Below, one piece after another: positions 21,127 through 32,599 of a stretch of 64,000 nt of DNA. The DNA is from Palaemon carinicauda (taxonomy: Eukaryota > Arthropoda > Malacostraca > Decapoda > Palaemonidae): positions 33,831,007 to 33,895,006 of the forward strand of contig NC_090765.1 in the NCBI RefSeq assembly GCF_036898095.1, written 5' to 3'. Under the pieces are notes generated by a model that worked only from the letters and a program-made list of their open reading frames with translations, did no database searches and was not told the origin of the DNA. Within the stretch, counting starts at the first letter, position 1. The number at the start of each line of letters is the position of its first letter. The translations under genes were made by a program, and so were the position numbers.

Positions 21127-22549
21127 TATAAATGAAATATTACTCTGTGATAGTTCCTTAGTACGTAGTAATTTTGAAAGAAATGGGAAAAAACGAAAAA
21201 ATGGCAATCACAGGAAAATCGAACACATACTTATATATACGCCATATCTGGCTAAAAAAAAAATAGGCATGGGTAGCCAGATCATCTAGAAACACTTTCC
21301 AACACTATAAAAATATAAGTTTTGCGACACTACTTGCCAATTCCTTACGGTAACATGACTAAGCAAAAAAAATGCAAAACAAATAAAAAGGGGCACTCGC
21401 GGAAAAATGCCCAACATTCTAATATACGGCATATCAGATAAAAAAAAAAGACATGCACGTGTTAGCCCAACCATCAAGGCACACTTTCTAACACATAAAC
21501 ATGAAAAACAAAAATCAATAATATATGGCAATTCCTTACTACGTAGTAAATTTTTACAAATATTGAAAAAAAACAGAAATTGGCAACCGCAGTTAAATAC
21601 CCAATATACCAATAACTACGTTGTATCTGACAAAAACAAAATCACGCATGGGTAGCCAGATCATCTAGACACACTTTCCAACACTAAAAAAGCAAAAGTT
21701 TTACGATACTATTTCGCAATATCTTACGGAAAAATGACTTGGCAAAAAAATTTTAAAAAATGAAAAAGGGACACTCGCGGTAAAATGCCCGACATTCTAA
21801 TATACGGCATCTCAGATAAAAAAAAAAGACATGCACGTGTTAGCCCAACCATCAAGGCACACTTTCTAACACATAAACATGAAAAAAAAATGAATAATAT
21901 ACGGCAATTCCTTACTACGTAGTAATTTTTACAAATATTGAAAAAAAACAGAAATTGGTAACCGCAGTTAAATACCCAATATACCAATAACTACGTCGTA
22001 TCTGACAAAAACAAAGTCATGCATGGGTAGCCAGATCATCTAGACACACTTTCCAACACTAAACAAGCAAAAGTTTTACGACCCTAATTGGCAATATCTT
22101 ACGGAAAAATGACTTGGCAAAAAAATGAAAAAAAATGAAAAAGGGGCACTCGCGGTAAAATGGTCCTCGTGGTGATGAACGACATTTTAACTAAAAAAAA
22201 AATCATGCACATGGTAGCCAAACAATCCACCAAGACTTTCCACAACTGATAACCTATACAAGTTGCACCATTCTACGACAATTTCATAATACGTAATAAC
22301 TTTGATAATTATGCAAACTACCTTAGAAGGGTAAACTCGGTCGCGCTCGACCCCGGCGCGTCTCAGAAATCGGGGAAGGAGTACAGCTACAGCAATGCAC
22401 ATCTGGACACTACTAGAGCGTGTAGGGGAGACACCTCCTGCAGGTCGATCACCCACAAATTCAGTCACGGGGGTGAGTCACGTGAGAAAAACCTGTTTTT
22501 TTTTGACGCTCGGGGTCGCAAACGACCCATCGTACCTATCCAGGGTTAA

Positions 22550-22690
22550 GGCTGAGCGATAGCCTCTTACCGCTGAGACTGAGACAGGCGCAATTTCTTC
22601 ATGCAAATACACGAGGAACTTCACTATTGCTGGGATGGTGGCATCGAGAGGAGAGATACCCCTTCCAAGACACAAACCACAGAAGACTTT
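22550..22690 (-). pseudogene. Recombinase N-terminal part of DIRS element B
   Basis: The minus-strand frame reads GRGISPLDATIPAIVKFLVY, then HEEIAPVSVSAVRGYRSALTL, the SAM-like N-terminal DNA-binding segment of the element's tyrosine recombinase. It ends at the TTAA where the piggyBac-type element inserted. The equivalent in element E is at about 60690-60840 (SPLDATISAITEFLACLQEE). Confidence 0.75.
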
Positions 22691-22745
22691 CCACTTTGCC
22701 TGGTAGACTGTTGCTGATGACTTTCGCAGGTATCCAGATATCCTG

Positions 22746-23205
22746 CTAGCAACTTATTGCGGAAATCCTCTCGAGAGAGAATATGCTGGATAGTCTCCAG
22801 GTGTGAAGTCGTAGCAAAGCTATGGCTTCATGGAATAGGCTGGCATGTGGTTGTTTGGGTAGATCGTGTTGTGGAGAGATGTCTTGTGTAGATTCCGTCA
22901 GGAGTTGCAGAACGTCTGGAGACCATTCTGCGTGGTGCCATAGTGGAGCTATGAGGGTCATTGAAAGGTTGACCGATGTTCTGGCCTTGTTGAGTACCCT
23001 CTTCATCAGACAGAACAGGGGAAAGGCGTAAACGTTGATGTTGTCCCACCGTTGTTGGAGAGCTTCTTGCCAGAGAGCCTTGGGGTCCGGGACTGGGGAG
23101 CAGTATAACAGGAACAGGAAGTTCAGGGCCGTTGCGAAGAGATCCACCATCAGAGAACCCCACAAAGTTAGGACTTTGTTGGCTAGTAGATGATCCAAAG
23201 ATCAC
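22746..23205 (-). pseudogene. Connection region of DIRS element B
   Basis: The frame contains LTLWGSLMVDLFATALNFLF, YCSPVPDPKALWQEALQQRW, AFPLFCLMKRVLNKA and LIAPLWHHAEWSPDVLQLL. This is the conserved segment between RNase H and recombinase, equivalent to family-1 10217-10759 and the fragment at 13378-13800. Open for 150 codons without a stop, although the neighbouring segments are broken. Confidence 0.7.
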
Positions 23206-23660
23206 TTGATACTCACTATCTGAGAAGCTCTGCTCAGGTTGACGGCGAGCATATTCTTCTTGCCCGGAATGAAGCGTGCCGATAGTGGTATCGAGAGAAT
23301 CTCGGCCATCTCAGTATCTCTACTGCTAGATGGGACAGGGGCTGCAAAAAAGTACCTCCTTGTTTGTTGATGTCAGCCACTACTGTGGTGTTGTCGCTCA
23401 TTACCACCACTGAGTGGCCCGCTAGGAACTGTAGGAACTGTTAAAGGGCCAGAAAAACAGCCTTCATCTTTAACAGATTTATGTGCAGGTGCTCTTCTGA
23501 CTCTGACCAGAGGCCTGAGGTCGTGTGGTGCAGCATGTCGCCCCACCCTTTTTTTTTTTTGAAGCGTCTGAGGACACCATCAAATCTGAGGGAAGACGAG
23601 AAGATCTAGTCTAACACCCACCATTCAAGGTCCGTCTGTTCTGCTGATCCCATGGGGATC
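23206..23660 (-). pseudogene. RNase H region of DIRS element B
   Basis: On the minus strand broken frames contain SSDASKKKKGWGDMLHH (with a run of A near 23553-23563), SGLWSESEEHLHINLLKMKA and VVVMSDNTTVVADINKQGGT. These are the successive acidic-residue motifs of a retroelement RNase H. Stops and shifts separate them, so no enzyme is made. Confidence 0.7.
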
Positions 23661-23738
23661 CGGACATCCGGGGAATCGAGAGCCTGATTCCACAGGGAAT
23701 TGAACTGCCACTGTAGGGATTTCATCCTGATGCAACCG

Positions 23739-24669
23739 TTAGGAACTGGAGGGGCCAGCGATGAAAAATGACCGAGGAGACATAGCCAAGTCTGGGCTGG
23801 AAGCTCTTATCGTCTTAGAAAGGGTCTTGCGACCTTTCTCAGCCTCGATATTCTCTCGTCTGTTGGGAAGGCTTTGTGGAGATTGGTGTCTATCATCATG
23901 CCTTGGTATACCAGTCTCTGTGTAGGAAACAGGGAGGACTTCTTCATGTTTACCATGATCCCCAAATCTTGGTAAAATCTCAGACCTTTGTCTCAATGTT
24001 GAAGAAGGGTTAACACAGAGTCTGTTAGGATTTGACAGTTGTCCATATAACGAAGGAGAGGAATGCCAATCCTGTGTCCCCAAGATGACACTAGGGCAAA
24101 CTCTCTAGTGAAGACTTGAGGTCATGTGGAAAGACTGAAGCACAGCATCCTCAACTGGTTATTTCCTGTTGTCTAGGCTGAATCTTCAGTATTTCCTTGC
24201 AGACGGAGGGATTGATTGATTGATTCAAAGTTTTTAGGCATCCTGACATCTAAGGTCATTGACGCCAATATCATTTAGTTTATATATATAAAAAAATAAA
24301 AGAATATTCAATTAAAACCATAAAAGATTAATGTTATTATAAAAGTTAAATAGTCTTCAGAAGACCTGCTTCTGAAATAAATCTAAAAATGCTACTTGCA
24401 TAGTAGGACACATCATGTCCAAGAATCTTGGCAAGGATGAACAAGTATGCATCCTTTAGGTCCAGTGTACATATGAAGTCCTGTAGTATTACTGTTAGTC
24501 TGACCGTGTTTGATGTCTCCATGCTGAATGTAGTTTGTTTTACAAACTTGTCTAGAGCTGAGAGGTTGATGACTGGTCTCCAGCCTTCAGAAGACTTTTT
24601 CACAAGAAAGAGTCGACTGAAGAAGCCTGGAGACTCGTCGAAGAATTCCTGGAGAACGCCCTTCTTCAA
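23739..24669 (-). pseudogene. Reverse transcriptase of DIRS element B
   Basis: The first part (24669-24346) reads VLQEFFDESPGFFSRLFLVK, WRPVINLSALDKFVKQTTFS and TLDLKDAYLFI, which are the finger and palm motifs of the enzyme. The second part (about 24083-23739) reads LLRYMDNCQILTDS, DLGIMVNMKKSSLFPTQRLV and LGHFSSLAPPVP. The catalytic box has decayed to YMDN where family 1 has YLDD, so the second catalytic aspartate is lost. A small repeat at 24205-24348 sits between the two parts. Confidence 0.75.
24205..24348. repeat. SINE-like or LINE-tail insertion
   Basis: A gattgattgattgattcaaag run is followed by ggcatcctgacatctaaggtc and an A/T-rich tail, interrupting the reverse-transcriptase frame. 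The wording is familiar to me as an abundant crustacean repeat, but I cannot assign a family. No clear target duplication is visible. Confidence 0.45.
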
Positions 24670-24789
24670 CAGGGTCTGGCCTTCTGCCCGGAGGGTTGGC
24701 CCCTTTGCTTACCCCATCACAAAGGGGTCTATTGACATCGGATTCCTGGTCAGGGTAAGGAGAGATGTTATGAACAGGATGCGATACCA

Positions 24790-27463
24790 CAAACAAATCA
24801 TGGATATTGTACAGGGTTCAGCACCGAGTTGCTTCCACCTGTCCAAGCAACTTTTTAAGCATCCCCCTACTGGTGGACAAGCAGGAGAAGTGCCTATCCT
24901 ACCGCTTCCGGCTGCTCCCTCTAGGATATTTTCCTTCCCTGGAGGACTTTGGGCCTTTCCTGTCCTTGGGAGGAAAGGGCTTCTTGGACACCGTTGTCTT
25001 CGCTGCTGTTTTGTTTGTCATGGTCTTAGGTGTGCTGGGGTGCTGAATAGCTAGTGGTTTATAGGGCATGGATTTCAAAGCCCAATGGAGAAGGGAGTCC
25101 AGATGGTACTTCATCCATCTCTTAGCAACATGTTCCACATCCTTAGGCTGAAATAGATGGGATCCCTCTAGAGAGAAATTCCTGAACCTGGTGATCTCGG
25201 CATTTGGGACTTGCCGGTGGAATCTCTCAGATACAGCATCCCGACGTTTCCCAATGGTATTTGCCCAAAGTTTGAAACCTGATGGGCGAGAAACTCGATC
25301 GAGTGGGTGCCTGTGAGCAGGAAAGTCTCCATTGCTTTCCTGGTACATTTCTTTGAGAAATCCTCAGTTCTTACCAGGATTTCCAAGGTCCCTAACCAAA
25401 CATCAAGCCACAAAGTAACCTGCATGTGGAGAAGAAGAGTTGGACAAGACACATCTTAGATCTCAGAATACCTCCTCTGCTGCAGACAGGAGGTGGGAGA
25501 AGCTTGGTGGTAGAGCCGGAATGTTGGGAGGAGGAGAGCTCAGAGAGCTGTAGGGTATTCGTAACCCTGGCACCCTTCAGGCCCTGAGACCAAGGCAAGG
25601 TTGCACTGGTCTCTGAGGGCTTCTAGGTGCAAAAGACACGGTATAAGACCGTGTCTTTGCTCTCTCGTAAGGTATCTCTGGGTTGGTAAACCCATTGAGA
25701 ACCCGGAGGAGAGTCAGAACCTGACAAAATGCATGTTCCAACTCTTTCTGCTCTCCTTCCGACGTTGGACTTGGACTTGCAGCGAAGTCTCCCTCTTCCA
25801 CCCCCAAGAGCTCTTCTCCGGGTGGGTCGCGCACATCTTTCGAGTGACAGGCTTCATCTGTAGGCTTAGAGGTTCTTGAAGAGGACTTAGGAAGAGTCTT
25901 GGAGTCCTTCGGTTCCTTTCGTGGAAGGAGGTAGGGCTCAAGCATCGAAAGCCGGATTGTCATGTCCCTCCTGACTTCCATCGGTGGTGGAGAACTCTCC
26001 GTGCGAGGGGAAACTTCCTCCGAAGGTGGACGAGAGGAAGCCCCTTCCTGGCATTACTCCCTCGGCAGAAGTGAGGTAGGAGAGTGTCCTGTGGAAGATG
26101 CAGGAGCAGACCTTGATAGCCTAACAGGAGTCCCGCTTTACCCTAGGGGAAGTAACCACGTCTGAGACCTTCTTCCTCTTCAGGGGAGAAGAAGCTGTGT
26201 TTCCTTACAGTAGGTCTGCTGTAGCTGTAAAATGCTCCGAAGAGCTGGCAGACAGAGCACGCTTGAAGGCTTGCACCACTGCTCTGACCATAACCCTGAA
26301 CCAGGGCTGCTGACTGACTAACGCACTGTCAGACAGAGCCCTGTAAGGCCCTGAAGGGAAAGAGCCGACAGTTTCCTGAGATGAATCTCTGCTGTTGATG
26401 GATCCACCTTCGAGGAAGGCAGCTTCGGTATCTTGAACCCTTTTGTGGAGACCCCTCCTCCTTTCCATGGCGGTCGCGCTGTAATGCGTTTGCGGATAGG
26501 GGAATGATGCGATGGTGAGCTGTCTACTCGATGTCTCTTAAAACCTAGGAGCCTGTAGAACCTGCTTATGGCCATGGCGCAAGTGGGACAGTGAGCGCTA
26601 GTGCATTGGGGAGCGCTGGTGGGCCAGAGAGCTCACAGGGGAGCAATAGCGCGTAGTACGACGCCACGCAGGAGGATGCTGGTGTGCAGTTTCCGGTAAA
26701 TTTGCATGAGAGCGCTGGCGCGCAGCTGAGCACTGGCAAGCTGGAGAGTGCCAACGAGCCAGAGGATGCTGGTGAGTTGAAGAGAGTTTTGGCACAGGAG
26801 AGTGCTTTAGTCGTCAGCAACAGCAGATTCTAGAGGGTCAGGGGCATCGACAGCGGCCACAGAAGATGCCTCTGACACCAAAACATCGACAAAAATTAGT
26901 GGATCTACCTCCGAAATCAACGACGGCTGCACACTCGCATTGCGGAGGATAAATTGCTGCAAGGAGTCCTTGAAGGGCGCACCCGGGAGCCGCAAGGACG
27001 ACCACACCTGTAACACAGAAACCATAGACAAGGCCTTACCCGGGGGAGAGGTGGGGCCACTTCACTAGGGGAAGCAACACCATCTCTCAAGGACAAGGGT
27101 TGGCAAAAATTAAAGTCTACACTACTGCTCGACGGTCTCTCAGAAGAGGCCGAACAAGCAGGAGCTTCGAAGGGAAAGTCGGGAGGCAAAAGAAGAGATC
27201 TTGTGTTTTTTTCCCTTCACACAAAGGAACCTTCGAAAGAGAAATATCCCGCTTTGACTTCTTCTGCCCTCACCAAATCTTTCCCACTGGGAGGCAGACC
27301 ACTCCCGACTCTCATTACACTTATTACCACAATCACACCGTTGACCTCTGCAGGTAGGAGAAAGGGTGTGGCGATCAATGCCCATGGCCAACATGAAGGT
27401 CCGGCAGGGTTGGCCTTCAAGTCCAGGGAAAGTACGCATGGTCGCACAAGTCAACACAAACAC
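24790..27463 (-). pseudogene. gag: gag-like gene of family-2 DIRS element B
   Basis: Minus-strand pieces, in order: a Cys-rich N-terminal module (LEGQPCRTFM, SPTCRGQRCDCGNKC, ASQWERFGEGRRSQ), then SSERPSSSSVDFNFCQPLSL, then VSVLQVWSSLRLPGAP with FKDSLQQFILRNASVQPS. A low-complexity Ser/Pro/Ala region follows, rich in SS(A/P)LALS-type words. Next come GFKRHRVDSSPSHH, LRVLNGFTNPEIPYERAKTR, RPVQPCLGL and a tail with LSELSSSQHSGSTTKLLPPP. No single frame covers it. It is the longest family-2 gag in the window and defines the order of its parts; capsid-like function is inferred from position ahead of the reverse transcriptase. Confidence 0.7.
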
Positions 27464-27544
27464 ACACTATTAAAGAAAAAGCATAAACAAAAAGCACTAA
27501 TGGTAGTTCTAAATATAACTTGGTGAGGATGAAAAATGGCAACA

Positions 27545-27740
27545 GCCGTTTACCATCCGAGCCAAAAGATAAGTAACTTAAATCACCGGTGTGCGAGAGG
27601 GAGCTAACCCCCTACGCCCGCTAACTAGAGGAATGGGTAGTTAAACCTCACTAAATTTTAATGGCTCGTCATTTCAGCTTCATTGAAAGTAATACCCCTA
27701 TTGAATAGCATAGGTTCGTATTCCAGTTACGGCACACACA
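27545..27740 (-). repeat. Terminal leader repeat of family-2 DIRS element B
   Basis: It contains ggctcgtcatttcagcttca and gaaagtaataccccta, read on the plus strand. Related blocks are at 31081-31260, 33500-33575, 34550-34760, 47520-47870, 58790-58990, 62030-62215 and 63145-63330. It marks the 5' end of the element. Confidence 0.8.
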
Positions 27741-29299
27741 AATACAATCAATATACTGTAAACTTAATTAATAACATCAGATATTCAATTTAGTAAACTC
27801 ACATTAATAGTGAAACCTGTAGAATTTATTATTAAATAAATTGGGTTATGGACATTACCCAGCCCTGGGACTTGGAATATTATTCAGCAAAATATCTTTA
27901 AATCATAACTTTATTCTTGTGAAACCTGAATACAGTACTGTACTAAGAATGCTGTAAAATGATTTGACGAGAAACTCTCTCTCCAGAGGGACCAATGCAG
28001 ATTGAAATGTTTGAGAAGAGCAATTGTGGAAATGAAAGAGAAACCAAATATTTGGATATTTTAATGAAGATTCTCCTCTCAAGGACAATCCAATGAAACT
28101 TATATAACCTAAACTAATCACTAAGACCATAAAAGAGATTACATCAACCAAATCACAAAATCCCTTAAAAAATAATGATACTTCTCTACCTTATTACTAT
28201 ACTTATATTCAACAAACAAACAAAAAGATATCTCCATACAATAGTACTTCTAAATAATTGCATCGCTTCATATTCCAATACAAGTAGACTGGCTTTTGAT
28301 TCTTCCTTCCTGCTAACATTCATAAATTCACTACAGTACAAAAAGCAGGTAGAATCATCCAGTATTACTTTAAAAAAGAGACAACGTCACCAACATTGTT
28401 TCAAAAGGCTTAATGCTGTAAATCATTCTCTAAGCTTTATTTAGGCTGTGACCAAGCCAATCAACTACTGGAGCTGAAACTAAATCAGCGGATATTTCCA
28501 AGTTCAAACTTAGTACAAATGTTTTTTCTGTTGATGAAGTTTCATTTCCTGGTTTTTTTAATGCTTATTTATTAAACATTGTTATCTATCTTAAAATAAT
28601 CTCATTTTTCTCTCATATAGTTTATTCTTTACATTAATATTTCTTCACTGCACCAGACTGTCAACTATTTGGTCCCTTGTGCTAGTGGCAATTTGCTTTT
28701 GCACCTTGGCTTCTAATAGTAATAATTAGGCTAATATGACAAATTTGCAAATAATTTGTATTTTTCCCAACTATACAAACCTGGAGCTCTTTACAGCAGA
28801 GATGCATTTTGGCAACAGCTGGAACTGGATGTGAAACTTTTAGCTACTTAGCGAAGGGAGTGCAAGAGTTGGACCAACCACTCTGCTCACACCACCACTT
28901 GTAACTGAAAGTCACTGTGCAATTGTGGCAAAACTTCCTGGGGGAAGGTGATGGCGGGACCAGTATGTGTTAAGAGCTCCAGGATTGTATACATAGGGAA
29001 AATGCAAATATTTTCCAAATTTGTCATCTATTACTGCACTACATACAAACCCTTACGATATTTACAGTTATTCACACATATTCACCGTTAGGTGGGTGTA
29101 CAGTAAGTCCAAAAAACTAACTGGCTAGTGCCTGACCTGGGGGGCTACTCTGTGCTTTGCATAAGCTGTTTGGAGGCACCATGTCACCTCGTCGACTCTG
29201 AGAGCTAACACCCTGGGCAATCGTGCGACGGGGTAAGACCTCTCATATCTATAATCTTTGCTGTTTTTTCTTAAATCCAGATCCCAATTTCAGATTTTA
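27741..29299. other. Non-coding stretch, mostly left part of duplication arm 2
   Basis: No gene is seen. It mirrors 171-1560 of arm 1, including the small inverted repeat at 28752-29010. Confidence 0.6.
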
Positions 29300-29579
<280 letters not shown>

Positions 29580-30839
29580 CTATGGCTTTTCTCCCGTGTG
29601 AATTCTTAAATGTACAGTGAGACTTTGTTTCTGGGTAAATGTTTTCCTACAGATATTACATTTGTATGGCTTCTCTCCCGTGTGAATTCTTAAATGTACA
29701 GTGAGATATGGTTTCTGGGTAAATGTCTTCCTACAGATATTACATTTGTATGGCTTCTCTCCCGTGTGAATTTTTGAATGTGCAGTGAGACTTTGTTTCT
29801 GGGTAAATGTTTTCCTACAGATATTACATTTGTATGGCTTCTCTCCCGTGTGAATTCTTAAATGTACAGTGAGACTTTGTTTCTGGATAAATGTTTTCCT
29901 ACAGATATTACATTTGTATGGCTTCTCTCCTGTGTGAATTCTTAAATGTTGATTGAAACTTGATTGTCTATTAAATATTTTACTACAAACATCGCACTTG
30001 TATGGCTTCTCTCCCGTGTGAATTCTTAAATGTTCAGTGAGATATGGTTTTCTAGTAAATGTTTTGCTACAGACATCGCACTTGTATAGGTTCTCTCCCG
30101 TGTGAATTCTTAAATGTACAGTGAGACTTTGTTTCTCGGTAAATGTTTTGCTACAGACATTACAATTGTATGGCTTCTCTCCTGTGTGAATTCTTAAATG
30201 TTTAGTGATATCTGATTTTGTAATAAATGTTTTGCTACAGACATTACATTTGTATGGCCTCTCTCCCGTGTGAATTCTGAAATGTACGATAAGAGTATAT
30301 TTATCACAAAACGTTTTCCCACATTCACTGCATGTGCATCGCTTTCTAGCTAGAGCATTAGAGTTAACATTACCAGAGATACTTTTTTTTATCTGCTTCT
30401 CATTTATTTGATTCACCTCTTGATTCAAAACATCTTTCTGTAATAACTCTCTTCCACTGATTACACATGAAAGTCTTCCTTTATCCTCTTTCATAACTGA
30501 ACTTGAGCAAGTCTCTACATTTTCTGCATCATTGACTTCCCCTTTACAACTTACTGAAATTTTTTCACTCACTGATGCATCGTACTCATAGGAATTTTTC
30601 AGGTTGCTTTCGGTAGAATCAAATATTTCTGGCTCTACTTTGACTTCCATTTTTGGGTCCAAGAAAAGAGCGCCATTATTAAAGAGAGCAACACTGCCAG
30701 ATGTATCATTATTTTCTGGATCGATTGCAGGTGAAAAGAGATCTTCAATTTCACTTTTCATTGAAAATTCAAAAGGTGCTTCAGAATTCATCATCCTCTC
30801 CCAATCAAAAGATGACAAACCCCTTAATATTATTTTCAA
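29580..30839 (-). CDS. C2H2 zinc-finger protein copy 2 (truncated by a nonsense change)
   Basis: Likely a nuclear DNA-binding factor. Here the acidic N-terminal region ([36 protein letters not shown]) and the fingers are in one frame, unlike copy 1. From residue about 165 there are nine C2H2 fingers with TGEKP linkers, several reading [14 protein letters not shown]. The frame stops at HTGEKP because the tyrosine codon that opens the next finger (TAC in its sisters) is TAG at about 29580. Orphaned finger sequence continues beyond. The protein would still carry nine complete fingers, so it may be functional in short form. [16 protein letters not shown] precedes MNSEAPFEF; either methionine could start. 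Confidence 0.85.
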   Translation of the reverse strand: MKIILRGLSSFDWERMMNSEAPFEFSMKSEIEDLFSPAIDPENNDTSGSVALFNNGALFLDPKMEVKVEPEIFDSTESNLKNSYEYDASVSEKISVSCKGEVNDAENVETCSSSVMKEDKGRLSCVISGRELLQKDVLNQEVNQINEKQIKKSISGNVNSNALARKRCTCSECGKTFCDKYTLIVHFRIHTGERPYKCNVCSKTFITKSDITKHLRIHTGEKPYNCNVCSKTFTEKQSLTVHLRIHTGENLYKCDVCSKTFTRKPYLTEHLRIHTGEKPYKCDVCSKIFNRQSSFNQHLRIHTGEKPYKCNICRKTFIQKQSLTVHLRIHTGEKPYKCNICRKTFTQKQSLTAHSKIHTGEKPYKCNICRKTFTQKPYLTVHLRIHTGEKPYKCNICRKTFTQKQSLTVHLRIHTGEKP

Positions 30840-30937
30840 TAGGCTTCAAAGAGGAAATTAAGACTGAACTTCCTATTCTCAGACATCATACTGTACAACA
30901 AAAACTTCCAACATGACCCTTTCTTTTCCAGTCTTAC

Positions 30938-31015
30938 GTCTCTTGCATATACCTTCAGCAGCTTACAAGCTTTAGCAGCAAGAGGTGGATGATTCCTTCC
31001 TTTGAGATGAAAAGT
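30938..31015 (-). other. Candidate 5' exon of zinc-finger copy 2, BTB-start-like
   Basis: Same acceptor (tattatttcag), same peptide (TFHLKGRNHPPLAAKACKLL) and same donor-like GAC|GTAAGA as in copy 1, 78 bases long. Confidence 0.45.
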
Positions 31016-31080
31016 CTGAAATAATAGAAAACTACAATCAGCTGGAGAAGACCACAATGAAAATATGACAAATCTTTAGA

Positions 31081-31357
31081 TAATTTGTATTTTTCCTAAC
31101 TATACAAACCTTAGCTATTTAATAGGGGAATTACTTTCGGCGTAGCTGAAATGACGAGCCATTAATTTCTCACGAGGGTTAACTACCCACACCGCTACTT
31201 AGCGGCGGGTAAGGAGGGTAGCTTGCTACAGAACCCCCTCACACACACCTGTGATTGAGCTCAATTTGCTTGGATGTAGGACTTCAAGGGAGAAAGGGCT
31301 AGCAGGTAAGTTTGCTTAAATAGCTAAGGTTTGTATAGTTAGGAAAAATACAATTAT
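31081..31357. repeat. Inverted-repeat terminus of element D
   Basis: An arm of about 38 bases containing cctaactatacaaaccttag (31081-31123) is repeated as a near-perfect reverse complement at 31318-31356. The interior holds the family-2 terminal block (gaaatgacgagccatt, ccctcacacaca). Confidence 0.85.
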
Positions 31358-31829
31358 CTACGAATTTTTCATTTGTTCTGTAACTTTAATACGAACCACG
31401 CTATTTAATAGGGGTGACTCACCCATTAGGAAGGGTGGACGTCCCAGCCAATCTGGCTTTTGGCTTTACCCGGGAGCTCCTTATCTGAGTGTATCAGTAC
31501 TCACAAAATAAGGAGTCCCTGCACCTCTCTAAAACCTTGTTACGCAAGGTCCGCGGCCTAAGCAAGCTGTGTGTTGAGGAATGTAGAAGTGTGACTGTCC
31601 TGGTAAAGTTATTCCGAGTTCTTTAGAAGGTAAAACTGTGTAACTAGGACTTTCCCAATACCACCTTGTCAGGGTGTGAGGACGCAACAGTATTAGTCTT
31701 AATACTAGGTACACAAGGGAGCATGGTTTACCAGCAGTAGTTTGAGGTCAGCTATGCAGAGAACCCTGAATGCTGCTTTCCCCAAGAGAGGGGAGAATGA
31801 AGAAAAGAATAAGGGTCAGTCAAACCTTT

Positions 31830-32590
31830 TCATTCACGCAGACTAAAACCTGGTAACAATGCCCTCAACCTTCTGCTACTTGTCCAATAAGGAGCTTGAG
31901 GTATACAACCAGCTGTTGTGCAGCCACCACATGGCCGATAGAGAATGTATCGAGTCTCCTGTGGGTTACATCTTGCAGGTAGTGGGATGTGAATGTGGTC
32001 TGACAATTCCTCACCCCAGCTTGAAGAACCTGCGTCACTGAGAAGTTTCTCTTGAATGCCAGGGACACAGCTACGCCCGACATCATGAGCTCTGGGGCGA
32101 CGTGACGGAGGAGGGTCTGGATTCAGTGCATGGTCTATGACCTTGTGAATCCACGCTGAGATGGTGTTCTTGGTGACCTTCCTTTTGGTCCTTCCTGTGC
32201 TGACGAATAGTGCAGACACACAAGGACCGGCTGCGGCTTTTCTCTTAAGATACAGCCTCAAACTCCTCACTGGGCATAGTAAGAGATCGTCTGGGTCATC
32301 TGTTACAGTACGGAGACTAGAAATCCGGAAGGAGTCGAATCATGGATGCGCTACTCCCGGGTTCTGAGTCTTAGCAATAAATTCAGGGACGAAGCTGAAC
32401 GTTACCTCTCCCCATCCCCTTGAATGGGCAATGTCGCATGAGAGGCCACGAAGTTCACTGACTCGCTTGGCCGAAGCCAAAGCTAGCAGGAACACCGTCT
32501 TCCAAGTCAGGTGGCGATTGGTTGCCTGGCGTAATGATTCATAGGAAGGTCTCTCAAGAGACCTGAGAACTCGAACCACGTTCCATGGAG
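31830..32590 (-). pseudogene. Tyrosine recombinase of DIRS element D
   Basis: The minus strand reads HLTWKTVFLLALASAKRVSE (catalytic arginine region), GWGEVTFSFVPEFIAKTQN, MRSLRLYLKRKAAAGP, TKNTISAWIHKVIDHAL and PRAHDVG in one frame. A shift leads into SGVAVSLAFKRNFSVTQVLQ and TTFTSHYLQDV in another frame (31865-32086), which carries the probable nucleophile tyrosine. The shift falls within the H-x-x-R box, so the second catalytic arginine is damaged. This is the most complete family-2 recombinase here. Confidence 0.8.
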
Positions 32591-32599
32591 ATGGTCATA

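Larger units (their letters stand above)
17863..22320. repeat. Tandem array of about 370-bp dimeric units inside the piggyBac-type element
   Basis: Units start at about 17863 and 18230 (ttttccgacaaataaacat), at 18602 (third, split by the Tigger element and completed after 21128), at about 21480 and at about 21860. A partial sixth unit decays into unique sequence before 22320. Each unit consists of two related halves of about 185 bases, one containing agttccttagtacgtag and the other aattccttacggtaacatg, so the array is a dimer of a shorter monomer. Confidence 0.85.
16853..22545. mobile_element. piggyBac-type element with TTAA target duplication
   Basis: The two ends are inverted repeats starting CCCTGGATAGGTACG (16853 and, complemented, 22545). 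Each is flanked by TTAA (16849-16852 and 22546-22549). TTAA duplication with a CCC-starting terminus is the hallmark of the piggyBac superfamily. Subterminal sequences also match in inverted order (cgacccc-gacgc followed by a run of A). Outside the Tigger insertion I find no transposase, so it is probably non-autonomous, about 3.2 kb before the insertion. Its interior is largely the 370-bp tandem array. Confidence 0.85.
15767..27740 (-). mobile_element. DIRS-like retroelement B (family 2), split by a piggyBac-type insertion
   Basis: Read on the minus strand from 27740: terminal leader (27740-27545), gag (27463-24790), reverse transcriptase (24669-23739), RNase H (23660-23206), connection region (23205-22746) and recombinase start (22690-22550). 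The frame GYRSALTL is cut at the TTAA at 22546-22549. It resumes beyond the TTAA at 16849-16852 with FRLKGMDVSSS and the recombinase core, so 16853-22545 is a later insertion. The 3' part runs to about 15767, where it abuts another gag fragment. Numerous stops and frameshifts mark it as old. Confidence 0.8.

Noticed and set aside
16853..22545. Autonomous piggyBac with its own transposase
   Set aside because: No piggyBac-type transposase motif is found; the only intact gene belongs to the inserted Tigger element.
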